Positions 1 to 7,686 of a DNA stretch of 9,166 bases are shown here, one piece after another. The notes beneath the pieces are model-generated. The model did not search any database. It saw only the letters and a list, made by a program, of their open reading frames with translations, and was not told the origin of the DNA. The translations under genes were made by a program, and so were the position numbers. The stretch is from an uncultured Bacteroidales bacterium. GTDB taxonomy: Bacteria; Bacteroidota; Bacteroidia; Bacteroidales; P3. The stretch lies in the NCBI GenBank assembly GCA_937901525.1, contig CALDHX010000056.1:1-9166 (forward strand), written 5' to 3'. Within the stretch, counting starts at the first letter, position 1; every line of letters starts with the position of its first letter.

Positions 1-21
1 GTAGTCTGCAAATCCTGCAAA

Positions 22-61
22 AAAAAATCAAAGAAAAATTATTTTTTTTCTTTGATTTTTT
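22..61 (-). terminator. A/T-rich hairpin after the PAP2 gene, possible bidirectional terminator
   Basis: A perfect inverted repeat pairs 22-38 with 45-61: a 17-bp stem around a 6-nt loop, containing only two G:C pairs (29/54 and 33/50). It lies 60 nt past the stop codon of the minus-strand PAP2 gene. Read on that strand, the stem runs into a T tract (the complement of the A run at 19-27), as an intrinsic terminator should. The plus strand also has T-rich sequence after the stem, so it could stop transcription both ways. The very low G+C of the stem makes it weak by the usual rules, so the terminator role is inferred. Confidence 0.5.
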
Positions 62-106
62 AAATTTTTTCTTTGTTTTTTTTTAATTTTTCTTTGCTTT
101 ATTTTC
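44..106. repeat. Three imperfect 21-nt T-rich tandem units
   Basis: The core TTTTCTTTG occurs three times with its C at 50, 71 and 92, an exact period of 21 nt. Units 44-64 and 65-85 are close copies; unit 86-106 is degenerate. The first unit is also the right arm of the hairpin at 22-61. The tract fills most of the gap after the PAP2 stop codon. Its role is unknown. It may be slippage-derived sequence, or A-tracts phased at two helical turns that bend the DNA. Confidence 0.5.
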
Positions 107-120
107 TATTTTTTTTTGCC

Positions 121-843
121 TTAGAAACTTAGGCTTAAAGAAAGACCTATTTTGTCTTGATAAACAAAGGGTGCAATGCCTCCATTGAAGGATAGATTCT
201 TATTATTGTTTTTGTTTAGGCATTGTTTTATTTTATCAAATGCCCAAAATGAAAGTCTTGATGCAAGTATTCCTACGCCTGCTCCACATACTACGTCCGA
301 AAACCAATGACGATTGTTGTACATACGAAGAAAGCCTACGGTTGTTGCACAAGTGTAGGCGACAATTCCATAGATTGGCGAAAAGTCTTTGTATGTCATA
401 TAAACCAAATCGGCTCCTACGAAAGAAAATGCTGTATGTCCCGAAGGAAATGAATTATTTGCCGAGCCATCTGGTCTTTCAATTCCCGTAAGTTGTTTGG
501 TTGTTAAAACCGTTGCACCGACTAATGTGTATGCTATTGCACCTACGCAAAGCCTATCAACGAATTTGTAATTAGTTTCTACGCCTAAGGTTCCTAATCC
601 CGCAAAGGCAAGGGTTGGAAAGTATTGAATGTAGTCATCAATCTTGCATTTGTTTTGATTAAACGATGAAAAACCCTCTCTTATGCTAAGGTCAAAATCA
701 TCTAATGCGGGAACAAATTGAGCAAGTACACCGTATGAAATTAGCGTTGTTGGAATTATGTATTGGGTTTGTGCTTTTGTTTTTTTACAAGGGCTAATTA
801 CTAATACAAATGCTAATATCAATAAGATGTACTTGCTTTTCAT
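121..843 (-). CDS. PAP2-superfamily membrane-associated phosphatase
   Basis: A 240-residue protein with the full type-2 phosphatidic acid phosphatase signature. K116-x6-R123-P124 is motif 1, P133-S-G-H136 is motif 2 with the catalytic acid/base His, and R173-x5-H179-x3-D183 is motif 3 with the nucleophilic His. The family removes phosphate from lipid phosphates such as undecaprenyl diphosphate, phosphatidylglycerol phosphate or lipid A; the substrate here cannot be told. Residues 1-25 look like an export signal (basic start, hydrophobic run, possible cleavage near A24). C19 is preceded by P, so a lipoprotein lipobox is unlikely. The last 25 residues alternate polar and apolar and end in F, which resembles a short outer-membrane-type beta hairpin. 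Its ATG lies 1 nt after the glyS stop codon, so it is probably the last gene of the rho-glyS unit and translationally coupled. Confidence 0.9.
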   Translation of the reverse strand: MKSKYILLILAFVLVISPCKKTKAQTQYIIPTTLISYGVLAQFVPALDDFDLSIREGFSSFNQNKCKIDDYIQYFPTLAFAGLGTLGVETNYKFVDRLCVGAIAYTLVGATVLTTKQLTGIERPDGSANNSFPSGHTAFSFVGADLVYMTYKDFSPIYGIVAYTCATTVGFLRMYNNRHWFSDVVCGAGVGILASRLSFWAFDKIKQCLNKNNNKNLSFNGGIAPFVYQDKIGLSLSLSF

Positions 844-844
844 T

Positions 845-2374
845 TTATAAACTCAAAGGTTTAATGTTATTATGTATGTAAGTGAAAAGATTATCTATTG
901 ATATGCGTTCTTGTTGCATTGTATCTCTTTCACGAATTGTAACGGTGTTGTCTTCCATTGTTTGACTATCAACGGTAATACAATAAGGTGTTCCTATTGC
1001 ATCTTGACGTCTGTAACGTTTTCCTATTGCATCTTTTTCGTCATATTGAACTTGGAAGTCTTGTTTTAAGATATTCATTATCTCTCTTGCTTTTTCTGGC
1101 ATTCCATCTTTCTTTACAAGTGGAAGAACCGCCGCTTTAACCGGTGCAAGCACACGTGGAAGTGCTAAAACCACTCTTTCTGAACCGTCTTCAAGCTTTT
1201 CTTCTTTGTAAGCGTGAGAGAAAACTGCAAGAAACGTTCTATCCAATCCTATAGATGTTTCTATAACGTAAGGAACGTAACTTTCGCCAAGTTCGGAGTC
1301 GAAGTATTGTAGTTTTTTACCCGAAAATTCTTGATGACGCTTTAAGTCAAAGTCCGTTCTTGAATGAATTCCTTCTAATTCTTTGAATCCAAATGGAAAT
1401 TCAAATTCAATATCGGTTGCAGCGTTTGCATAGTGAGCAAGTTTTTCGTGATCGTGATAACGATATTTTTCACTTGGTATGCCCAATGCAAGATGCCATT
1501 TCATACGTGTTTCTTTCCAATATTCAAACCATTTGATTTCTTCTCCCGGACGTACAAAGAATTGCATTTCCATTTGTTCAAACTCTCTCATTCTGAAAAT
1601 AAATTGTCTTGCAACAATCTCATTACGAAATGCTTTACCAATTTGTGCAATTCCAAACGGTATTTTCATTCTTCCTGTCTTTTGAACATTTAAGTAATTT
1701 ACGAAAATACCTTGTGCAGTCTCAGGTCTAAGATAAATTGTGTCGGCTTGCTCGCTTACCGAACCTACTTTTGTTGCAAACATTAGGTTGAATTGTCTTA
1801 CGTCTGTCCAATTTCTTGAACCCGATATAGGACATACTATTCCTAATTCTTCAATCAAGGCTTTTATTCCTGCAAGATCGTTTGCCTCCATAAGAGATGC
1901 AAATCTTGTTTGTATGTCTTTCATCTTTGAGGCATACTCTAAAACTCTTGCGTTAGTAGTTACGAATTGTTCTCTATCGAATGCTTCGCCGAATTTTTTG
2001 GCTGCTTTATCGCATTCTTTATTTATCTTGTCTTCAATCTTTGCAATGTGTTCTTCAATCAACACATCGGCACGATAACGCTTTTTTGAGTCTTTGTTAT
2101 CTATTAAAGGATCGTTGAAAGCATCAACGTGTCCCGATGCTTTCCAAATAGTAGGGTGCATAAAGATTGCCGAATCTATCCCAACTATGTTTTCGTGCAT
2201 TTGTGTCATTGATTTCCACCAATATTGCTTGATGTTGTTTTTCAATTCCACACCATTTTGTCCGTAATCATATACGGCACTCATTCCATCGTATATTTCA
2301 CTTGAAGGAAATATGAATCCATATTCCTTTGCGTGAGATGTTATCTTTTTAAATAAGTCTTCGTTGTTTGCCAT
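845..2374 (-). CDS. glyS: Glycyl-tRNA synthetase, single-chain alpha2 type
   Basis: Charges tRNA-Gly with glycine using ATP in the cytoplasm. The 509-residue protein is the homodimeric class II form found in Bacteroidota, archaea and eukaryotes, not the alpha2beta2 enzyme of Proteobacteria. The N-terminal catalytic part contains YDYGQNGVELKNN at 35-47, GHVDAFNDP at 81-89 and LRPETAQGIFVNY at 215-227. Class II motif 2 begins FRNE at 249-252 and continues to REFEQME at 263-269; motif 3 is GLDRTFLAVF at 376-385. The C-terminal anticodon-binding domain starts near LPRVLAPVKAAVLPL (405-419). Length is normal and no key motif is missing. It starts 18 nt after the rho stop codon, with an A-rich leader and no Shine-Dalgarno site; no promoter motif of its own was seen, so it is probably co-transcribed with rho. 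Confidence 0.97.
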   Translation of the reverse strand: MANNEDLFKKITSHAKEYGFIFPSSEIYDGMSAVYDYGQNGVELKNNIKQYWWKSMTQMHENIVGIDSAIFMHPTIWKASGHVDAFNDPLIDNKDSKKRYRADVLIEEHIAKIEDKINKECDKAAKKFGEAFDREQFVTTNARVLEYASKMKDIQTRFASLMEANDLAGIKALIEELGIVCPISGSRNWTDVRQFNLMFATKVGSVSEQADTIYLRPETAQGIFVNYLNVQKTGRMKIPFGIAQIGKAFRNEIVARQFIFRMREFEQMEMQFFVRPGEEIKWFEYWKETRMKWHLALGIPSEKYRYHDHEKLAHYANAATDIEFEFPFGFKELEGIHSRTDFDLKRHQEFSGKKLQYFDSELGESYVPYVIETSIGLDRTFLAVFSHAYKEEKLEDGSERVVLALPRVLAPVKAAVLPLVKKDGMPEKAREIMNILKQDFQVQYDEKDAIGKRYRRQDAIGTPYCITVDSQTMEDNTVTIRERDTMQQERISIDNLFTYIHNNIKPLSL

Positions 2375-2392
2375 TATATTATTTGTTTTTTA

Positions 2393-4069
2393 TTATCCAT
2401 TCATTCCTAAAAGAAACTCTTCGTTTGAGTCGGTGTTTTTCATTCTTCCTTTTATCAATTCCATTGCTTCTTGTGGTGTCATGTCGGCAATGTGATTGCG
2501 AAGTATTAGCATTCTATCCCAAATTGTTTTTGAATGAAGTAGGTCATCTCTTCTTGTTGAAGAAACTACAAGGTCTATTGCAGGGTATATGCGTTTGTTT
2601 GCAAGTTTTCTATCAAGTTGCAATTCCATATTACCCGTTCCTTTAAATTCTTCAAAGATTACTTCATCCATCTTTGAACCTGTTTCGGTTAAGGCTGTTG
2701 CTATGATTGTTAATGAGCCTCCGTTTTCAATGTTTCTTGCTGCTCCGAAAAATCTCTTAGGCTTTTGCAATGCGTTTGCTTCAACTCCTCCTGAAAGAAC
2801 CTTACCTGAGGCTGGTGCAACGGTGTTATAAGCTCTTGCAAGTCTTGTTATAGAGTCAAGAACTATTACTACATCGTGTCCACACTCGGTCATACGTTTT
2901 GCTTTCTCTAAAACAATGTTTGCAATCTTTACATGTCTTTCGGCAGGTTCGTCAAAGGTTGATGCAATCACTTCTGCATTAACCGTTCTTTGCATATCGG
3001 TTACTTCTTCCGGTCTTTCGTCAATCAAAAGCACTATAAGATAAACCTCAGGGTGATTTGCAGCAATTGCATTTGCTACTTCTTTCAATAGAGTTGTTTT
3101 ACCTGTTTTTGGAGGTGCAACAATCAAGGCTCTTTGTCCTTTTCCTATTGGTGTGAAAAGGTCAATTATTCTTGTAGAAAGTGATTCTGATTTGTGATGA
3201 CAAAGTTCAAATTTTTCTTCTGGAAATAATGGTGTAAGATAATCAAAAGGTATTCTATCTCTTACAACTTCGGCTGGTTTGCCATTTACTTTTATTGCTT
3301 TTACAAGTGGGAAATATTTTTCTCCATCTTTTGGTGGACGTATTGTTCCTTCGATTGTATCGCCGGTTTTTAAACCAAAGTATTTTATTTGTGATTGTGA
3401 AACATATACATCATCGGGAGAGTTTAGGTAATTGTAGTCCGAAGAACGTAAAAAGCCGTATCCGTCCGGCATTACCTCTAAAACTCCTTCGGCTTCTACT
3501 AAACCTTCTGTTTCAAAGTTGAAAACTATCTTCTTTTCTTCAACTACTTCTTCTGTTTTTGGCTTTTCGGTTGATTCTTCTTTTGAAACTTCTGCGATTT
3601 CAACTTCTTTTACTTCTTCTTTTGGCGTTTCTTTAACCTCTTTTACAACTTCTTCTACAATAGGTTTTTTTTCTTTTTTTGCTATCTTTAAAGATGGTGT
3701 AAAATCGGGAATTACTACATCGTCTAACTTAGGTATTTCGGGAATATCAACTAATTTTAATTCATTAATTACAATATCCTCATTTTTTATAGGCTTAATT
3801 CTTCTTACCTTTATAGATTCTCCTTCGTCTTTTTTCACATTGCTCTCTGCTATTGGCTTTGGTTTAATGCGAGCACGTGCTTTGCGTTTAACGGGTTCTT
3901 TCTTTTCTTCCTCTACAACAGTTGTGGATTGTTGTTGTGCTTGAAAATCTAAAATTTTGTAAATCAAATCTTGCGAGTTTAAACGACTAATTTTCGTTAA
4001 ACCTAATTCTTTAGCTGTTTGTTTTAGTTCATCTAAAGATTGTTGTTCTAATTGAGCTTTACTATACAT
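2393..4069 (-). CDS. rho: Transcription termination factor Rho with long charged insert
   Basis: Hexameric RNA-dependent ATPase/translocase that ends transcription. At 558 residues it is about 140 longer than the 419-residue E. coli protein. Residues 1-47 form the SAP-like Rho N-terminal domain (SLDELKQTAKELGL). Residues about 48-185 are a low-complexity K/E/P/V-rich insert. Residues about 190-262 are the cold-shock-type RNA-binding domain (GVLEVMPDGYGFLRS). The ATPase core follows: Walker A APPKTGKTT at 318-326, LLIDERPEEVTDM at 347-359, Walker B VVIVLDSITRLARAYN at 400-415, the SGGVEANAL Q-loop region at 426-434 and the RFFGAARN segment at 439-446. The MYSKAQLEQQSLDEL start matches the expected domain edge. 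Bacteroides Rho carries a comparable disordered insert, reported to drive phase separation and gut fitness; the same role here is inferred. Confidence 0.97.
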   Translation of the reverse strand: MYSKAQLEQQSLDELKQTAKELGLTKISRLNSQDLIYKILDFQAQQQSTTVVEEEKKEPVKRKARARIKPKPIAESNVKKDEGESIKVRRIKPIKNEDIVINELKLVDIPEIPKLDDVVIPDFTPSLKIAKKEKKPIVEEVVKEVKETPKEEVKEVEIAEVSKEESTEKPKTEEVVEEKKIVFNFETEGLVEAEGVLEVMPDGYGFLRSSDYNYLNSPDDVYVSQSQIKYFGLKTGDTIEGTIRPPKDGEKYFPLVKAIKVNGKPAEVVRDRIPFDYLTPLFPEEKFELCHHKSESLSTRIIDLFTPIGKGQRALIVAPPKTGKTTLLKEVANAIAANHPEVYLIVLLIDERPEEVTDMQRTVNAEVIASTFDEPAERHVKIANIVLEKAKRMTECGHDVVIVLDSITRLARAYNTVAPASGKVLSGGVEANALQKPKRFFGAARNIENGGSLTIIATALTETGSKMDEVIFEEFKGTGNMELQLDRKLANKRIYPAIDLVVSSTRRDDLLHSKTIWDRMLILRNHIADMTPQEAMELIKGRMKNTDSNEEFLLGMNG

Positions 4070-4173
4070 ATATTATAATTGATACGAAAAGCATATTATT
4101 GATTAAATGCTTGGTTTTAATTTCTAACAATATTAAATGTGAAATTTATTCAAAAGTGGTTGAATCACCTCTG

Positions 4174-4181
4174 CAAAAGTA
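4174..4181 (-). promoter_or_regulatory. Bacteroidota -7 element, rho promoter
   Basis: The minus strand reads TACTTTTG followed by CAG, matching TAnnTTTG. A TTTG lies upstream on the same strand at 4198-4201, 16 nt from the TA, slightly closer than the usual -33 spacing. Transcription would begin a few bases downstream and give rho a leader of roughly 95 nt. That leader holds a 6-bp inverted repeat (4089-4094 with 4107-4112) and a possible 10-codon open frame at 4062-4094. Confidence 0.6.
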
Positions 4182-4224
4182 AAAAGATTTTTTTAAACAA
4201 ATAGAAAAAAAATGTTTTTTTTGA

Positions 4225-4232
4225 TATTTTTG
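4225..4232 (+). promoter_or_regulatory. Bacteroidota -7 element, DUF1343 gene promoter
   Basis: TATTTTTG followed by CAAC matches TAnnTTTG and ends 20 nt before the ATG at 4253, implying a very short leader. No clear TTTG -33 box is visible upstream, where the DNA is runs of A and T. It lies 43 nt from the oppositely oriented rho element, so the two promoters diverge from one compact A/T-rich region. Confidence 0.6.
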
Positions 4233-4252
4233 CAACTTTAAAACTATAAATA

Positions 4253-5419
4253 ATGAAGAAAAAAATAATAATTAGTTTATTCCTAACACTGCTTTTTTCT
4301 GCAATGTATTCTCAAAATGAAGTGATTACGGGTGCAGAAAGAATGGAAGAGTATCTTGAAGGGTTGAAAAACAAAAAAGTTGCTTTATTAACAAATCAAA
4401 CAGGTGTAGTTCGAAATTCGGAAGGAAAATTAGTGCATTTATTAGACACACTTCTTTCTCATAAGATAGATATTGTAAAGGTGTTTTCACCAGAACATGG
4501 TTTTAGAGGTAATGTAGAAGCTGGTGGAGTGGTGAAAAACTCTATTGATAGCAAAACAGGCCTTCCAATAATTTCGCTTTATGGAAAAAATAAAAAGCCT
4601 ACAAAAGAACAAATGCAAGATTTTCAAATCCTACTCTTTGACCTTCAAGACGTTGGTTGTAGATTCTATACCTATATATCCACCTTACATTATGTAATGG
4701 AGGCTTGTGCAGAAAATAATTGCAGACTTATTCTCTTGGATAGACCAAATCCGAACGATTATATAGATGGTCCGGTTTTAGAGCCTAAGTTTAAATCCTT
4801 TGTTGGAATGCATACCGTTCCGGTTTTACATGCAATGACAATAGGAGAGTATGCACAAATGATAAATGGAGAAGGTTGGCTGAAAGATTCCATAAAATGT
4901 GATTTACAAGTAATAAAACTATTGAATTGGCATCACAATATGGAAAAAGCATATCAATTGCTCGTTTCACCAAGTCCAAATCTTCAAACCCCAAAAGCAA
5001 TAGCATTATATCCTTCCTTATGTTTTTTTGAAGGAACAAAAATAAGCGTAGGACGAGGCACACAAAGCCCTTTTGAAATAATAGGCTCTCCGGAATATCC
5101 CGACACAACATTTTCTTTTACTCCAATAGCAATTAAAGGCGTTAGCGATAACCCACCCTACAAAAACACAAAGTGTTACGGAATGAAAGACCTGCAAGAA
5201 AAAAACAAAGAATTAGACTTATTTTTCTTGAAAAAAATGTATAAAAGCATAGAAAAAAAAGAAAATTTCTTTACTTTATTTTTCGATAAACTTGCAGGCA
5301 CAGATAAACTCCGAAAACAAATAGAAAATGGTATGAGCGAAGAAGAAATTAAAAAGACTTGGCAAAAAGATATTGAAAAATTCAAGAAAATACGTCTAAA
5401 ATACTTACTTTACAAATAA
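4253..5419 (+). CDS. namZ: DUF1343 / NamZ-like exo-beta-N-acetylmuramidase, exported
   Basis: A complete 388-residue DUF1343 protein. Characterised members (NamZ of Bacillus subtilis and Tannerella forsythia, family GH171) remove terminal MurNAc from the non-reducing end of peptidoglycan fragments for cell-wall recycling. Residues 1-20 form a signal peptide (MKKK start, hydrophobic core, likely cleavage near S20/Q21), placing it in the periplasm. Family landmarks are ALLTNQTG at 44-51, FSPEHGFRG at 78-86 with the proposed catalytic Glu (E81), DLQDVGCRFYTYISTL at 130-145, LDRPNPN at 162-168, SPSPNLQTPKAIALYPS at 239-255, and FEGTKISVGRGTQSPFEIIGSP at 259-280. It has its own -7 promoter motif, and ffh follows after 37 nt with another. 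No murQ, murK or anhydro-sugar gene is adjacent, so recycling rests on the family alone. The symbol is by homology. Confidence 0.88.
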   Translation: MKKKIIISLFLTLLFSAMYSQNEVITGAERMEEYLEGLKNKKVALLTNQTGVVRNSEGKLVHLLDTLLSHKIDIVKVFSPEHGFRGNVEAGGVVKNSIDSKTGLPIISLYGKNKKPTKEQMQDFQILLFDLQDVGCRFYTYISTLHYVMEACAENNCRLILLDRPNPNDYIDGPVLEPKFKSFVGMHTVPVLHAMTIGEYAQMINGEGWLKDSIKCDLQVIKLLNWHHNMEKAYQLLVSPSPNLQTPKAIALYPSLCFFEGTKISVGRGTQSPFEIIGSPEYPDTTFSFTPIAIKGVSDNPPYKNTKCYGMKDLQEKNKELDLFFLKKMYKSIEKKENFFTLFFDKLAGTDKLRKQIENGMSEEEIKKTWQKDIEKFKKIRLKYLLYK

Positions 5420-5426
5420 AAATCCA

Positions 5427-5434
5427 TATATTTG
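5427..5434 (+). promoter_or_regulatory. Bacteroidota -7 element, ffh-folD-deacetylase promoter
   Basis: TATATTTG followed by CAAA matches TAnnTTTG and lies in the 37-nt gap between the DUF1343 stop codon and the ffh ATG, ending 22 nt before that ATG. No clear -33 TTTG is seen. It suggests that ffh and the tightly spaced genes after it can be transcribed independently of the DUF1343 gene. Confidence 0.55.
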
Positions 5435-5456
5435 CAAATTCAAAATAATAGAAGAA

Positions 5457-6779
5457 ATGTTTGAAAATTTATCAGAAAAGTTTGACAAAGCCTTTAAAAT
5501 CATAAAAGGAAAAGGCAAAATCACGGAAATAAATATTGCAGAATCGCTAAAAGAAGTAAGAAAAGCCCTTATTGATGCCGATGTTAGCTATGCAATAGCA
5601 AAAGAGTTTTGTGCCACAGTAAAAGAAAAAGCATTAGGAAAAGATGTCTTAACCTCAGTTGAACCAGGACAATTAATGGTGAAAATAGTTCACGATGAAT
5701 TGGTCGCATTAATGGGAGGAGAAGCACAAGGAGTTAATCTAAACGGAAATCCTGCCGTAATCCTAATGTCAGGTTTACAAGGTAGTGGTAAAACCACCTT
5801 TTCTGCAAAATTATCTCACTTCTTAAAAACAAAAAAGAATAAAAGCGTACTCTTAGTAGCATGTGATGTTTACCGACCTGCGGCAATCAATCAATTAAAA
5901 GTATTAGGAGAACAAATAGGAGTAGAAGTATTCGCAAAAGAAGACTCAAAAGATGCAGTATCAATAGCACAAGAAGCAGTAAGCTATGCAAAAAGCAAAT
6001 CAATAAACGTAGTAATAGTCGATACTGCTGGACGTTTAGCTGTTGATGAAGAAATGATGAGAGAAATCTCTAACATCAAAAAAGCAATCTCACCAAGCGA
6101 AACACTCTTTGTAGTGGATTCAATGACAGGACAAGATGCAGTAAATACAGCAAAAGCCTTCAATGAAGTAATAGACTATGATGGAGTAATATTAACAAAA
6201 CTCGATGGTGATACTCGTGGAGGTGCTGCACTAACAATTAAGCATGTTGTTAATAAACCAATAAAATTTGTTGGTTTAGGAGAAAAAATGAATGACTTAG
6301 ACGTATTCCACCCTGATAGAATGGCTAATCGTATATTGGGAATGGGCGACATAGTGTCATTTGTTGAAAAAGCCCAAGAACAATATGACGAAGAACAAGC
6401 AAGAAAAATAAACAAAAAGATAAAAAGCAACGAATTTGATTTCAATGACTTTCTTTCTCAAATAGCACAAATCAAAAAAATGGGTAATCTAAAAGACTTA
6501 GTAGGAATGATTCCCGGAATGAATAAAATGATGAAAGATGTTGAAATTGACAACGATGCTTTCAAAGGAATAGAAGCAATAATAGGCTCAATGACACCAT
6601 ACGAGAGAAAAAATCCTACAAAGATTGACACCTCTCGAAGAAGAAGAATTGCAAAAGGAAGCGGAACCTCAATTGAGGAAGTAAACCGTTTAATGAAGCA
6701 ATTTGAAGAAACAAGAAAAATGATGAAGATGATGAGTAGCGGAAAACTAAACGCTATGAGGAACATAAGAAGAAGATAG
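5457..6779 (+). CDS. ffh: Signal recognition particle GTPase Ffh (SRP54)
   Basis: The protein part of the signal recognition particle. It binds SRP RNA and hydrophobic signal sequences on ribosomes and, with FtsY, delivers nascent membrane proteins to the translocon. The 440 residues have the normal order: helical N domain (1 to about 95), G domain (about 98-295) and methionine-rich M domain (about 325-430). GTPase motifs are GLQGSGKTT at 106-114 (G1), DVYRPAA at 137-143, DTAGR at 189-193 (G3) and TKLDGD at 247-252 (G4), with GLGEKMNDLDVFHPD at 273-287 closing the G domain. The M domain has GNLKDLVGMIPGMNKMM (343-359) and the basic RNA-binding helix SRRRRIAKGSG (393-403). A -7 promoter motif precedes it; folD follows 5 nt after its stop codon. 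No SRP RNA gene is visible in the window. Confidence 0.98.
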   Translation: MFENLSEKFDKAFKIIKGKGKITEINIAESLKEVRKALIDADVSYAIAKEFCATVKEKALGKDVLTSVEPGQLMVKIVHDELVALMGGEAQGVNLNGNPAVILMSGLQGSGKTTFSAKLSHFLKTKKNKSVLLVACDVYRPAAINQLKVLGEQIGVEVFAKEDSKDAVSIAQEAVSYAKSKSINVVIVDTAGRLAVDEEMMREISNIKKAISPSETLFVVDSMTGQDAVNTAKAFNEVIDYDGVILTKLDGDTRGGAALTIKHVVNKPIKFVGLGEKMNDLDVFHPDRMANRILGMGDIVSFVEKAQEQYDEEQARKINKKIKSNEFDFNDFLSQIAQIKKMGNLKDLVGMIPGMNKMMKDVEIDNDAFKGIEAIIGSMTPYERKNPTKIDTSRRRRIAKGSGTSIEEVNRLMKQFEETRKMMKMMSSGKLNAMRNIRRR

Positions 6780-6784
6780 AAATT

Positions 6785-7681
6785 ATGGAAAACACAAAAC
6801 AACCAATTTTGATTGACGGTAGAATAATCGCCAAAACAATTAAAGAAGAAATCAGAAAAGAAGTTTCAGATTTATTAGATGCAGGAAAAAGACCACCACA
6901 TTTAGTTGCAGTAATAGTAGGAGAGGACGGAGCAAGCCTTTCTTACGTTGCAAGCAAAGAAAAACAATCAAAAGAAGTAGGATTTACTTCATCGGTATAT
7001 CGTTTTCCTGAAACAATAACAGAAAAAGAACTATTAGAAACATTGGATTTTTTGAATAAAGATCCAGAAGTAGATGGTTATATCGTTCAATTGCCACTTC
7101 CAAAACATATTTCAGAAAGAAAAGTCTTAGAATCAATTAACCCAGCAAAAGATGTTGATGGATTCCACCCAACAAACGAAGGAAGAATGATGATAGGCTT
7201 ACCATCATACATACCTGCAACACCGTATGGTATAAAAAAACTTTTGGATAGAAGCAATATAGAAACAGAAGGCAAACACTGCGTGGTTTTAGGACGTAGC
7301 AACATAGTAGGTACTCCGATTTCAATTCTTATGAGTCGTAACTCTAAGAAAGCAAACTGCACTGTAACAATGTGCCACTCTAAAACAAAGAATTTAAAAG
7401 AGATTTGCCTTCAAGCAGACATAATAATCGTTGCAATAGGCAAGCCAGAATTCTTAACAGCCGATATGGTAAAAGAAGGAGCGGTAATAGTAGATGTTGG
7501 AATACATAGAATACCAGCAGATAACGAAAAAGGCTACAAAATAATAGGTGATGTAAAATACGATGAAGTAGCACCAAAATGCTCAGCCATTACACCAGTA
7601 CCAGGAGGCGTTGGACCAATGACAATAGTTGCCCTATTAGACAACACACTAAAAGCATACAAACAAGAAATTTACGAATAA
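6785..7681 (+). CDS. folD: Bifunctional methylene-THF dehydrogenase / methenyl-THF cyclohydrolase
   Basis: Interconverts 5,10-methylene-, 5,10-methenyl- and 10-formyl-tetrahydrofolate in the cytoplasm with NADP(H), supplying one-carbon units for purines and formyl-Met-tRNA. The 298 residues carry all signatures: YVASKEKQSKEVG at 54-66 with the catalytic Tyr54 and Lys58, VQLPLPKH at 101-108, KDVDGFHP at 122-129, GRSNIVGTP at 170-178 in the Rossmann nucleotide-binding domain, and PVPGGVGPMT at 271-280. The usual PCTP is PATP at 144-147, a substitution I associate with Bacteroidota FolD. The ATG is 5 nt after the ffh stop codon, with an AGAAG purine tract upstream, and the next gene starts 5 nt after folD, so it is the middle gene of an operon. 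Ffh-folD adjacency is, as far as I recall, common in Bacteroidales. Confidence 0.97.
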   Translation: MENTKQPILIDGRIIAKTIKEEIRKEVSDLLDAGKRPPHLVAVIVGEDGASLSYVASKEKQSKEVGFTSSVYRFPETITEKELLETLDFLNKDPEVDGYIVQLPLPKHISERKVLESINPAKDVDGFHPTNEGRMMIGLPSYIPATPYGIKKLLDRSNIETEGKHCVVLGRSNIVGTPISILMSRNSKKANCTVTMCHSKTKNLKEICLQADIIIVAIGKPEFLTADMVKEGAVIVDVGIHRIPADNEKGYKIIGDVKYDEVAPKCSAITPVPGGVGPMTIVALLDNTLKAYKQEIYE

Positions 7682-7686
7682 AATTG

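Noticed and set aside
240..491. Plus-strand frame within the PAP2 gene
   Set aside because: It lies opposite the conserved PAP2 catalytic motifs, which establish the minus-strand gene.
3519..3944. 141-codon plus-strand open frame within rho
   Set aside because: It is the antisense of the K/E-rich Rho insert. The S/T/F-rich product is a by-product of GAA/AAA codons read backwards, and it has no promoter of its own.
5013..5035. TTCCTT / AAGGAA inverted repeat in the DUF1343 gene
   Set aside because: Only 6 bp with a long T-rich loop. This is expected by chance in A/T-rich DNA.
6458..6802. 114-codon minus-strand frame within ffh and the folD start
   Set aside because: Antisense shadow of the ffh M domain. 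It is low-complexity and hydrophobic, with no recognisable family.
7579..7686. Upstream extension of the deacetylase frame into folD
   Set aside because: These 36 codons overlap the 3' end of folD in another frame and have no NodB-like sequence. The ATG at 7687 sits directly before the conserved first strand. A TTG at 7684 is also possible but less likely.
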